From: a bacterium
GTDB taxonomy: Bacteria > Bacillota > Clostridia > Lachnospirales > Lachnospiraceae
Assembly (NCBI GenBank): GCA_004562765.1
Contig: SFRL01000008.1
Coordinates: forward strand, 14,080-78,079
Direction of reading: 5' to 3'
DNA: 64,000 bases
Positions 1 through 8,404 of this stretch are shown in pieces (the stretch's first letter is position 1; every line of letters starts with the position of its first letter). A program made the translations under genes and the position numbers. The notes beneath the pieces were generated by a model. It was not told the origin of the DNA. It made no database searches and was given only the letters and a program-made list of their open reading frames with translations.

Positions 1-1006
1 CCATGTTGTCGACATAGAGCTTTTCCTCTCCTTTTTTTCCCTTGAGTTCGGTGTCCATATACTGTTCGATACCGGATTTTCCGACCGTATCCGTTCTGGA
101 ATATTCAGACCCCTTCTCTTCTCCGCCAAATGCAATGAACTCTTCTTCATCGATCTGTCCGGTATAACCGATCAGATGCGCGAAATATTTACTGTCATTG
201 TATCGGCGGATCGTATCTTCCGTGATCTCCACACCCTGCAGTTCATCTGCATGTTCACTGATATATGCAACGGTCTCTTCACTCACGTCGGATGCGATCG
301 TCGCAGCAATGTATTTCTGAAAGCTGTTCTGCCGCATTTTGTAACGGATGATCGTGATACGGTAGGCATCTTTTTTATCATATTCCGGTGAAATATCAAA
401 ACAGTTCGTATTCGTACCGCCAAGGTATTCCATGATCTGATCCGCTGTTGCAGTCGCAGTGTCATAGCCAAGCTTCTCATTATAGCCAAGTTCATTGATA
501 TCAGATTCTCCGTACACATCCGCACGAAAACGCTGCAGCTTCGTCCCGCTGACTGTAAACTCATAACTTTTGTCCGCCGTCAGTTCAATGGAGAAATCAT
601 TGTCGATCACATCACCGTTGTTATCCATCGTGTGCAGGATCTGTGCAATATCCTCATTGATGGAACGGTTTTTGATCTGTGTAGCCGAGAAATCTCCCTC
701 TGCTCTATAGCTGCCGTTATCCTCGATCGTAACACCGTACGCCAGTTCATTATAGGCGAGCAGCTTACCGTTTCGGTCAAAGATATTGCCTCTGGTACTG
801 TTTAAGCTGCGTGTCTTGATCACGCGCATCAGGTAGTCTGACTGGCTGTCTGCACCGTTGATGATCTGAAGCTGAAACAGCCGCAGTAGAAGAACAACAG
901 CCATGCACACGAACAGGATCGCCAAAAAAAGGATTCTTGATTTAAATATCTGTTTAAAAAAGTTTTTGATATTACGAAACAAACTTTGCTGCACTCCTTT
1001 TTTCAA
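1..1006 (-). CDS. mrdA: Penicillin-binding protein 2, elongasome transpeptidase (N-terminal part, cut by window edge)
   Basis: This is the first ~335 residues of a class B penicillin-binding protein that cross-links peptidoglycan during lateral wall growth with MreBCD. A short basic cytoplasmic stretch is followed by one membrane anchor (around ILFLAILFVCMAVVLLLRLF), then the class B dimerisation-domain signature TRGNIFDRNGKLLAYN. The transpeptidase domain lies beyond the window edge. No ATG fits. The best start is TTG at 1006, just after a GGAGGAG sequence inside the mreD 3' end. A GTG at 994 is the alternative. The gene overlaps mreD, as expected for a translationally coupled mreBCD-PBP2 operon. 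Family assignment is firm, the exact start is not. Confidence 0.85.
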   Translation of the reverse strand, partial: MKKGVQQSLFRNIKNFFKQIFKSRILFLAILFVCMAVVLLLRLFQLQIINGADSQSDYLMRVIKTRSLNSTRGNIFDRNGKLLAYNELAYGVTIEDNGSYRAEGDFSATQIKNRSINEDIAQILHTMDNNGDVIDNDFSIELTADKSYEFTVSGTKLQRFRADVYGESDINELGYNEKLGYDTATATADQIMEYLGGTNTNCFDISPEYDKKDAYRITIIRYKMRQNSFQKYIAATIASDVSEETVAYISEHADELQGVEITEDTIRRYNDSKYFAHLIGYTGQIDEEEFIAFGGEEKGSEYSRTDTVGKSGIEQYMDTELKGKKGEEKLYVDNM

Positions 1007-1493
1007 TCTCCTCCAGATGCCGGTTGATCTTCAAAATAATAAAATAGAGAATGATCATCATCAGCAGTGTATACACCAGCTCCGGAAGGATCACGTGGGA
1101 CAGATAGTAAGGAAACTCCAGCCGGTTTCTGAAAAGAAACAGGAAGAAGTAGATCACAAAATTATACAAAAAATCACTGGCTGCGATCAGTACCATCGGA
1201 AGCTTGAAATCCTCCGGGAAAAAGAGTTTTCGGAAAAATCCGTTTAAATAACCGATGTACATAAAAAGCAGGGCATAGCCTCCTAAAATCTGCGCATAAA
1301 ATATATCGATCAAGGCACCGCACAAAAATCCGATATACATGCCCTCCTTTTTTCCCCGCATAAAGCCAAAGGAGGCGGTCACGATGATCAACAGGTTCGG
1401 TGCCACCGTCAGAAACGATATAGACTGAAACAGCGTCGTCTGCAGCAAAAAGCAGACGAGCACAATGATAAATACAGTAATTTTTCGACGCAT
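972..1493 (-). CDS. mreD: Rod shape-determining protein MreD
   Basis: This is a 173-residue, very hydrophobic protein with about five predicted membrane helices (for example residues 6-24 and 28-45) and few polar loops, the usual size and profile of MreD. MreD is an inner-membrane partner of MreC in the cell-wall elongation complex. The sequence is poorly conserved in general, so the call rests on topology, length and its place directly after mreC (7-nt gap) and before PBP2. Confidence 0.85.
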   Translation of the reverse strand: MRRKITVFIIVLVCFLLQTTLFQSISFLTVAPNLLIIVTASFGFMRGKKEGMYIGFLCGALIDIFYAQILGGYALLFMYIGYLNGFFRKLFFPEDFKLPMVLIAASDFLYNFVIYFFLFLFRNRLEFPYYLSHVILPELVYTLLMMIILYFIILKINRHLEEIEKRSAAKFVS

Positions 1494-1500
1494 AACAGGT

Positions 1501-2376
1501 TTATTCTTCCTCCGTCGTCTCCGTGGTTGTTTTCAGATCCGTGATCACAAGCACATGCTTGACATGCTCAAAATCAACGACCGGTGTGATCAGACCGGAC
1601 TTGGTGAGATTATTGGAATTGACATGGATCTCGCTGATATAACCGATCAGGAGTCCCTGTACATACTCCGAACTGATGTAGGAGGTTACTACCTGATCTC
1701 CAACGGCGACCTTGCCCTCCGTATCCTTCAGATTGGAGAAAGTGATCATCTGGCGATCGTCCATCGTCTGCAGGTTTCCCTTGATGATACAATTGTCGGA
1801 TGTGGATAATACCATGCCGCTGACACTGCTCGTATCATCAATGATCGCGCGCACCTTCGCGTAATTCGGACCGACTTCGGTGATGATTCCCGCCAGTCCC
1901 CTTCCGGTGATGACGTTCATTCCCTCTGCAACACCATCCTTGCTGCCCTTGTCGATCAGGAAAGTGTCAAACCAGTTGCCGGCATCTTTGCCGATCACAC
2001 TTGCAGACAGCTTATTGTACTCCGAATAACCGTTGTCGAGTGCCAGAAGCTCCCTCAGATCCTCCGTGTCATACTGTTCGAGTTTTAAGGTATTCAACTC
2101 GTCTGTCAGCTCGTCCACCTGCGTTTTCAACTGCTCGTTTTCTTTCATGACATCCTTTAGTGTTGCCAGTTCATACGTCTTGTCCGAGATCCAGTTTCCC
2201 ACAGTGGTCAGCCCCCGCTGCATGGGAATGAATACATAACTTGCCGCTGTTCCCACCGGACCGGAGGTCCAGCCAAGCGTAAAGCTGCCCAGCATGAGCA
2301 GAAAGCAGACACCGGTCAGCACAAGCAAAATATATTTTGCGGGAATCGTCTTATTTTTACGTTTTACACGTGCCAT
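1501..2376 (-). CDS. mreC: Rod shape-determining protein MreC
   Basis: This is a 291-residue bitopic membrane protein: a basic N-terminus, one transmembrane helix (about residues 14-34), a coiled coil (about 70-105) and the extracytoplasmic beta-barrel domain with MreC-typical stretches such as VIGKDAGNWFDTFLIDKGS and GMNVITGRGLAGII. MreC scaffolds the elongasome outside the membrane and links MreB/MreD to PBP2. It sits between mreB and mreD with short gaps. The acidic C-terminal tail (TTETTEEE) is not part of the conserved domain. Confidence 0.93.
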   Translation of the reverse strand: MARVKRKNKTIPAKYILLVLTGVCFLLMLGSFTLGWTSGPVGTAASYVFIPMQRGLTTVGNWISDKTYELATLKDVMKENEQLKTQVDELTDELNTLKLEQYDTEDLRELLALDNGYSEYNKLSASVIGKDAGNWFDTFLIDKGSKDGVAEGMNVITGRGLAGIITEVGPNYAKVRAIIDDTSSVSGMVLSTSDNCIIKGNLQTMDDRQMITFSNLKDTEGKVAVGDQVVTSYISSEYVQGLLIGYISEIHVNSNNLTKSGLITPVVDFEHVKHVLVITDLKTTTETTEEE

Positions 2377-2391
2377 TCTTAAACCTCTGAA

Positions 2392-3408
2392 TTATTTATA
2401 GACCTTTGCCTTGAGCGTGTAAGCAAGATGCTTGAACTTGCTGTCGCTGACCAGCTTTATGAGCCCTCTTGCCACACATTCTTCCGGATCTTCACATGTA
2501 TTTACCTTTATACCGGTAATGCTAGTGAACAGTTCGTCAAGCTTTTGGATCCGGGAAGAACCACCGGTAATATAAATACCTGAGTGGATGATATCGCGCG
2601 CCAGCTCCGGCGGTGTATGCTCCAGTGTCATCTTAATGGAATTGCAGATATCGTTCAGATCTGTCTGGATCGCCTCATAAACCTGCGCGGCAGTGATCTC
2701 TGTCTCGATAGGAAGTCCGCTCACAACATCTCTTCCTACGATCGCCATTGTTGCCTCGCTGCCCGGCAATGCACTGCCGATGGACTCCTTCAGCGCACAG
2801 GCGGTCTTTCTGCCGATCAAAAGATTATTATTTTTGCGCACATAGGCGATGATGGACTCGTCCAGCTGGTTTCCGCCAAAATGCAGCAGACTGCTGAGCA
2901 CCAGACCGCCAAGTGAGATCACGGAGATCTCTGTCGTATCCGCGCCGATATCCACAAGCATCACACCGGTCGGCTCATTGACATCCAGACCGAGCCCGAC
3001 CGCATCTGCGATGGGCTTGTCGCATACCTGTACGAGCCTCGGCTTTACTTTGCTTTTGTAGAACATGTCGAAAAAGGCTTTTTTCTCTACCTCAGTAATA
3101 TCGGTAGGGACGGCAACAATGAAATCGGCACCGCGAACCTTGCCCTTGGAATGTTTTTCCAAAAACTCAAAGATCATCGTCTGAAGGAAATTGTACTCAG
3201 CGATCACTCCACCGACGACCGGGAATGATACCTGTATCGTTTCCGGTGCTTTCTCATACATCGCATAAGCCGCGTCGCCGTAAGCATACAACTGGTTCTT
3301 GTTGACGATCGCAACCGTGTTTTTCTCATTTAAGATCTTTCCGCTGTTCTTGCAGAATACCTTCAGATTATTTGTCCCTAAGTCTATTCCGTATACATTG
3401 CTGCTCAT
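2392..3408 (-). CDS. mreB: MreB/Mbl-family actin-like cytoskeletal protein
   Basis: This is a 338-residue actin-fold ATPase. The phosphate-1 motif is YGIDLGTNNLKV at the N-terminus, the phosphate-2 motif is VDIGADTTEISVISLGG, and an adenosine-type motif YITGGSSRI lies near the C-terminus. MreB filaments under the membrane direct lateral wall synthesis. Against canonical MreB the phosphate-2 loop reads DIGAD rather than DIGGG, so this is a divergent clostridial MreB-type paralogue. It heads the mreBCD-PBP2 run and follows radC, the common Firmicutes arrangement. Confidence 0.88.
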   Translation of the reverse strand: MSSNVYGIDLGTNNLKVFCKNSGKILNEKNTVAIVNKNQLYAYGDAAYAMYEKAPETIQVSFPVVGGVIAEYNFLQTMIFEFLEKHSKGKVRGADFIVAVPTDITEVEKKAFFDMFYKSKVKPRLVQVCDKPIADAVGLGLDVNEPTGVMLVDIGADTTEISVISLGGLVLSSLLHFGGNQLDESIIAYVRKNNNLLIGRKTACALKESIGSALPGSEATMAIVGRDVVSGLPIETEITAAQVYEAIQTDLNDICNSIKMTLEHTPPELARDIIHSGIYITGGSSRIQKLDELFTSITGIKVNTCEDPEECVARGLIKLVSDSKFKHLAYTLKAKVYK

Positions 3409-3421
3409 AAATGTTCCTCTC

Positions 3422-4153
3422 CTAAACTAAAATCTGTTTGTTTTCTCGAAAGCTGTAATACCTGTTATCTCCGATGATGATGTGATCCGACAGCTCCACA
3501 TCCAGAAGCTCGCCACAGGCCTTCAGCCTCTGTGTCAGCGCGAAATCCTCCCTGCTCGGCGACGGATCGCCGCTCGGATGATTGTGCAAAAGGATAAAAG
3601 ATACTGCCTTTTTCTCAAACAGCTGAAGAAAGATCTCTCTTGGTGAGCTAAGCACCGCACTCACAGATCCCGTAGCGATCACGGAATCACCCATCAGATG
3701 ACATTTCGTGTCATACATGCTGACCAGCAGCTGTTCCTGCGGTTCATGGCGCAACCGTTCCATATAGTAGGCAGCCACTGACTCCGCGTCCGAAAGGCAC
3801 ACCAGCTGGCTGCGGTCTGTCCTGGCGATCCGCCGGGACAGTTCTGCCACACATTTGAGCTGGATGGCTTTTACCTTGCCAATGCCCGGAAATCGCATCA
3901 GTTCTTCCACTGACATGTGGTAAAGATTTAACAGGTTTTTGCCGTCCGCCTGCAAAATAGTCTGCGCCAGCGCAACGACGTTCATCTTACGGCAGCCGCT
4001 CTTTAAGATCACGGCTAACAACTCCGCATCTGATAATGCCTGCGGTCCTGCCAGCAGGCACTTTTCATAGGGACGTTCCGAAACCGGCAATTCCCTTGCT
4101 GTAATATGTTGTGTCACTTTCCCTCTTTTCTGCTCTCTCCTCAAAGCGGTCAT
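3422..4153 (-). CDS. radC: RadC/YsxA family JAB-domain protein
   Basis: This is a 243-residue protein with an N-terminal helix-hairpin-helix region (LMRFPGIGKVKAIQLKC) and a C-terminal JAB/MPN domain carrying the metal-site signature LLHNHPSGDPSPSRED. The family was named for DNA repair, but its biochemical role remains unproven. The place beside mreB is conserved in Firmicutes. Start at the ATG at 4153; a start a few codons further in cannot be excluded. Confidence 0.92.
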   Translation of the reverse strand: MTALRREQKRGKVTQHITARELPVSERPYEKCLLAGPQALSDAELLAVILKSGCRKMNVVALAQTILQADGKNLLNLYHMSVEELMRFPGIGKVKAIQLKCVAELSRRIARTDRSQLVCLSDAESVAAYYMERLRHEPQEQLLVSMYDTKCHLMGDSVIATGSVSAVLSSPREIFLQLFEKKAVSFILLHNHPSGDPSPSREDFALTQRLKACGELLDVELSDHIIIGDNRYYSFRENKQILV

Positions 4154-4169
4154 GACATACCTTATTATT

Positions 4170-5477
4170 TTAACACATCAGCTCTTTATTAACAAGATTT
4201 CGAATATAAAGTTTTTGTAAAGACATAAGAATGCCGAATTTTGCATGATGCCAGGTGAGTCCCCCCTGAAAATAGACATTGTACGGCTCTCTCAGCGGTC
4301 CGTCCGCGGAAAGCTCAATGGAAGATCCCTGTACAAAAGCACCTGCAGCCATGATGACTTTGCTGTCATACCCCGGCATATCCCACGGTTCCGGTGTCAC
4401 ATAGCTGTCCACCGGCGCACCTGCCTGAATGCCTTCGCAAAATGCGCACAACCGTTCCGGTGTCTCCAGCGCGATCGCCTGAATGATGTCATGGCGTTCT
4501 TCCGTACCGTTGGGCAGAACCGTAAAGCCCAGGCGCTCATACAGATTTGCCGCAAAGATCGCCCCCTTCAGTGCGCCACTGACCACAAGAGGTGCCTGAA
4601 ACAGCCCCTGATAGAAGGACTGAATGACGCCCAGAGAAGCGCCCACCTCCTTGCCAAGACCCGGTGAGGTCAAACGGTATGCGGCATTTTCGACACATTC
4701 TGTTGTTCCGGCAATATAGCCGCCGATCGGCGCGAGTCCTCCGCCAGGATTTTTGATCAGTGAACCGACGACCATATCCGCTCCCACATCGCTGGGCTCG
4801 ATCGTCTCAACAAATTCTCCGTAGCAGTTGTCTACCATACAGATCACGTCCGGTTTGATATTCTTTACAAATGCGATCAGCTCGCCAATCTCCTTCACGG
4901 ACAGAGTCTTTCGCATCAGATAACCCTTGGAGCGCTGGATCGTCACAAGTTTCGTCTTTTCATTGATCGCAGCCCGGATCCCGTCATAGTCAAATCCTCC
5001 ATCCGGCAAGAATTCTACCTGACGGTAGGTGACACCATACTCTGCCAGTGAGCCTTTGGACGGTCGGATGCCGATGACCTCCTCCAATGTATCATAAGGT
5101 TTGCCGACGGGTGATAAGAGTTCATCTCCGGGACGTAGATTTGACATCAGTGCCAGTGCCAGTGCATGGGTGCCACAGGTGATCTGCGGCCGCACGAGTG
5201 CCGCCTGCGTGTGAAACACATCCGAATAAACCTGCTCTAACGTATCACGTCCCAGGTCGTTGTAGCCGTACCCGCTGGATGCATTGAAACACTCCGCGCT
5301 GACACGGTTTTTCTGCATGGCTGCGATCACCTTCAGCTGATTGTATTCCGCTACTGCATCAATGTCAGCGAAACGCCCTTCCAGTTCTTTTGCAATCTTT
5401 TTTCCAAAATCAAACACCGGCTTTTCTATGCCCATCTGTGCATATATTTCCTCTAAATCAATCGTTGTTCCCATCAT
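4170..5477 (-). CDS. PLP-dependent methionine gamma-lyase family protein (aluminium-resistance family)
   Basis: This is a 435-residue fold-type I PLP enzyme. Visible landmarks are the cofactor-binding Asp in MVDNCYGEF and the probable Schiff-base lysine in SLIKNPGGGLAPIGGY. The family is annotated as methionine gamma-lyase family or aluminium resistance protein and occurs next to miaA in many Firmicutes. The true substrate is not established. The start codon overlaps the miaA stop by 4 nt, pointing to translational coupling with tRNA modification and repair genes upstream. Confidence 0.88.
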   Translation of the reverse strand: MMGTTIDLEEIYAQMGIEKPVFDFGKKIAKELEGRFADIDAVAEYNQLKVIAAMQKNRVSAECFNASSGYGYNDLGRDTLEQVYSDVFHTQAALVRPQITCGTHALALALMSNLRPGDELLSPVGKPYDTLEEVIGIRPSKGSLAEYGVTYRQVEFLPDGGFDYDGIRAAINEKTKLVTIQRSKGYLMRKTLSVKEIGELIAFVKNIKPDVICMVDNCYGEFVETIEPSDVGADMVVGSLIKNPGGGLAPIGGYIAGTTECVENAAYRLTSPGLGKEVGASLGVIQSFYQGLFQAPLVVSGALKGAIFAANLYERLGFTVLPNGTEERHDIIQAIALETPERLCAFCEGIQAGAPVDSYVTPEPWDMPGYDSKVIMAAGAFVQGSSIELSADGPLREPYNVYFQGGLTWHHAKFGILMSLQKLYIRNLVNKELMC

Positions 5478-6421
5478 TTCAATCCTCGCTTTTCTATTTC
5501 ATCCAGCATGTATTTTAAAATTTTTTCATCGTCATAGTCAAAGGCAGATTTATCCACCCAGATCACATCGCGTTCCCGCTTAAACCAGGTAAGCTGGCGT
5601 TTCGCAAAATGGCGGGTGTCGCGCTTGATGATATAGACCGCCTCATCCAGCGAACACTCGCCCTCCAGATACGCCAGCAGCTCCTTATAGCCAAGTCCCT
5701 GCATGGAGACCATGTCACGCGTATACCCCATCTCTTTCAACGCACGCACTTCCTCCAAAAGCCCCTGCTCCATCATGGCATCCACCCGGGCATCAATACG
5801 TGCATAGAGCCTTTCTCGCTTGTCCGTCAGCACGAAATAAGCAAAACCGTAGGGTGAGCTTTTTGCGCGCTGTGCAACATTATGTGCCGAGATCGGTGTC
5901 CCGGTCTTGTCGTAAAATTCCAACGCGCGGATCACACGTTTTACATTGTTGGCATGGATGTCTTCAGCAGACTGCGGATCCACGGAACGAAGCAAGTCAT
6001 GCAATGCCTCCACCCCCTGCTCTCTTGCAATTCTTTCATACTTCCCGCGCAGTGCCGTGTCTGCGTCTTCCGTTGTAAAGTCGATATCATAGAGCAGCGC
6101 CTGAATATAAAACCCCGTGCCGCCGACGACAAGCGGTAATTTATTCTGTGCCCACAATCGTTCCATGGCAGCCTTTGCATCATGCTGAAACTGTACGACA
6201 TGAAATTCCTCGTCCGGCTCGTACACATCAATAAGGGCATGTTCGACCCCCTGCATCTCATCCGGCATGATCTTTGCGGAGCCAATATCCATATGCTTGT
6301 ACACCTGCATGGAATCCGCCGAGATGATGCCGGTATCAAGCGCTTTTGCGAGCGCAATGGACAGCGCCGTCTTTCCCACGGCGGTCGGACCGGTCAATAC
6401 GACAACATTTTTTTTATTCAT
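5474..6421 (-). CDS. miaA: tRNA dimethylallyltransferase MiaA
   Basis: MiaA transfers a dimethylallyl group to N6 of A37 in tRNAs that read codons starting with U. The 315-residue protein starts MNKKNVVVLTGPTAVGKTALS with the Walker A loop, followed by GTGFYIQAL and the C-terminal KRDTRHFAKRQLTWFKRE tRNA-binding region. The ATG at 6421 is preferred over an in-frame start 13 codons upstream, because that extension lies entirely within mutL; the ATG begins 4 nt after the mutL stop. Confidence 0.95.
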   Translation of the reverse strand: MNKKNVVVLTGPTAVGKTALSIALAKALDTGIISADSMQVYKHMDIGSAKIMPDEMQGVEHALIDVYEPDEEFHVVQFQHDAKAAMERLWAQNKLPLVVGGTGFYIQALLYDIDFTTEDADTALRGKYERIAREQGVEALHDLLRSVDPQSAEDIHANNVKRVIRALEFYDKTGTPISAHNVAQRAKSSPYGFAYFVLTDKRERLYARIDARVDAMMEQGLLEEVRALKEMGYTRDMVSMQGLGYKELLAYLEGECSLDEAVYIIKRDTRHFAKRQLTWFKRERDVIWVDKSAFDYDDEKILKYMLDEIEKRGLK

Positions 6422-6425
6422 AACT

Positions 6426-8387
6426 TTAAACGATCCTCTTAAATTTCTTCTCGATTTCATATTTACTCATGGAGATCATGGTCGGTCTTCCATGGGGGCA
6501 GTGATACGGATTGTCCAGCGTCAGGAGCTCGCGGATCAGCTCTTCCATCTCCGCCCGGCTGATGCGCTGATTTCCTTTGATCGCCGCTTTGCAAGAGGCG
6601 GTGGCGACCTTATTCCAGATCATTTCCGTAGTAGCCCTTCCGCTTTCTGATCCCGACACCATATCATCTAACAATTCCAAAAACAATTGCTTTGCGTCCA
6701 GATGATACAGATTGTCCGGGACTGCCACGATCGCGTACTCGCTGCCTCCGAATTCATTGATCTCAAATCCTAGCCCTGTCAGTTCCTCCAGATTGTTCTT
6801 CAATGCATTCTGCTCCTGTATGGTAAGGCTCAAAATGATGGGTGGACTCAGCTGCTGGGAGGTGTAGTCGCGGTTTGCAAATGTTTTCATATTTCGCTCA
6901 AAGAGCACCTTCTCGTGTGCTGCATGCTGATCGATGATAAACAGCTTGTCTTCTACTTCGGTCAGCCAGTAGGTCTCAAACAGCTGTCCGATGATGCGGA
7001 TGTTGGACTTTTTTGCCTCCTCGATGAAATTCGTCTGATAGCCGTTCTCCTCACGGAAAACATCGGTCATCTCCATCTGTTGCGGCATTTCTTCCGGCAT
7101 TGAAGGACGTGGTTGCTGCTCCACTGTCGGCTCCGGCACATCCTGTTTCGGTTTTGACATCTGATCGTCATGCGTTTGCCGCAGCGGTCGGGGCGCGTAT
7201 TTCAGCTCATATGGGCTGTCCGGTCTGACTGACGCCCTGAGCTGCTCCTTCTGTGTTTCACTGACCGGACGCCGGTTCTCTCTCATCTGCGATAAACGGC
7301 TGCGCTCAAAAGGCTGCGGCGCTGCTTCCTTAGATACCGGCTTTTCTTCATTTTTCACCGGTTTCACATCCGCACCCACGGACACCTCCGGAATCAGATC
7401 GCGCCCCTGCAGCGTGGCACGTAGCAGCTCCACTAGATCCGCATAAAGCAACTCACCGTTGGAAAAACGAACTTCCATTTTAGTCGGATGGACATTGGCG
7501 TCCAGAAGCTCCTCGTCCATCGTAATGTAAAGCACCGTAAACGGATATTGCCGATTCATCAGATAGGGCTTGTAAGCCTCCTCGATTGCCTTTGCCACCA
7601 CATTGCTCTTCATGTATCTTCCGTTGATATAATAATTTTCAAAATTGCGGTTTCCTCTGGAGATGAGCGGCTTTCCGATAAACCCGGACACCCGGATTCC
7701 GTCCTTCTCCGCATCGATTGCCAGAAGATTTGCCGCGATCTCTTTTCCGTAAATGTGGTAAATAATGTCCTTTCGGTTACAGTTTCCCGATGTGTGCAGC
7801 TTTGGCTGATTATTTACAATGAGCTGAAAAGAGATCTCCGGATGTGACAATGCCAGCCGCTCCATGATCGTTGCGACATATCCGCCCTCCGTCTGTGGGG
7901 ATTTCAAAAATTTTCGCCGCACCGGTGTGTTAAAAAAGAGATTGCGCACAAGAAATGTCGTCCCTTCCGGGGCTCCGATCTCCTCAAACGCCTTTTCCTT
8001 TGATCCCTCGATCAGATATCGCACACCGATCAGTGCTCCTCTCGGGCGCGTGATCAGTTCCACCTGTGCCACCGCACTGATGCTGGCGAGAGCTTCTCCG
8101 CGAAACCCCAGGGATTTTACACAGAGCAGATCTTCCATGGAACGAATCTTGCTGGTCGAATGACGCAAAAATGCAAGGCGCACCTGATCCTTTTCGATTC
8201 CGCAGCCGTTGTCCGTGATGCGCAGAAACGTCGTTCCGCCATCTTTGATCTCTACGGTGATAAAGGTCGCTTTCGCATCGATCGCGTTTTCCACCAGTTC
8301 CTTCACGACCGAAGACGGTCGCTCCACCACCTCACCGGCTGCTATTTTTTCAATTGTTGCCTCATCAAGTAATTGAATATCAGGCAT
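6426..8387 (-). CDS. mutL: DNA mismatch repair protein MutL
   Basis: This is a 653-residue mismatch-repair ATPase and endonuclease. The N-terminal GHKL domain has EKIAAGEVVERPSSVVKE and DNGCGI, followed by a MutL transducer domain. A low-complexity linker (about residues 340-450) joins the C-terminal dimerisation domain, which carries the endonuclease metal motif DQHAAHEKVLFE, as expected where MutH is absent. It lies directly after mutS (17-nt gap) and before miaA. Confidence 0.97.
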   Translation of the reverse strand: MPDIQLLDEATIEKIAAGEVVERPSSVVKELVENAIDAKATFITVEIKDGGTTFLRITDNGCGIEKDQVRLAFLRHSTSKIRSMEDLLCVKSLGFRGEALASISAVAQVELITRPRGALIGVRYLIEGSKEKAFEEIGAPEGTTFLVRNLFFNTPVRRKFLKSPQTEGGYVATIMERLALSHPEISFQLIVNNQPKLHTSGNCNRKDIIYHIYGKEIAANLLAIDAEKDGIRVSGFIGKPLISRGNRNFENYYINGRYMKSNVVAKAIEEAYKPYLMNRQYPFTVLYITMDEELLDANVHPTKMEVRFSNGELLYADLVELLRATLQGRDLIPEVSVGADVKPVKNEEKPVSKEAAPQPFERSRLSQMRENRRPVSETQKEQLRASVRPDSPYELKYAPRPLRQTHDDQMSKPKQDVPEPTVEQQPRPSMPEEMPQQMEMTDVFREENGYQTNFIEEAKKSNIRIIGQLFETYWLTEVEDKLFIIDQHAAHEKVLFERNMKTFANRDYTSQQLSPPIILSLTIQEQNALKNNLEELTGLGFEINEFGGSEYAIVAVPDNLYHLDAKQLFLELLDDMVSGSESGRATTEMIWNKVATASCKAAIKGNQRISRAEMEELIRELLTLDNPYHCPHGRPTMISMSKYEIEKKFKRIV

Positions 8388-8404
8388 ATGCTATCTCCTT
8401 TGTA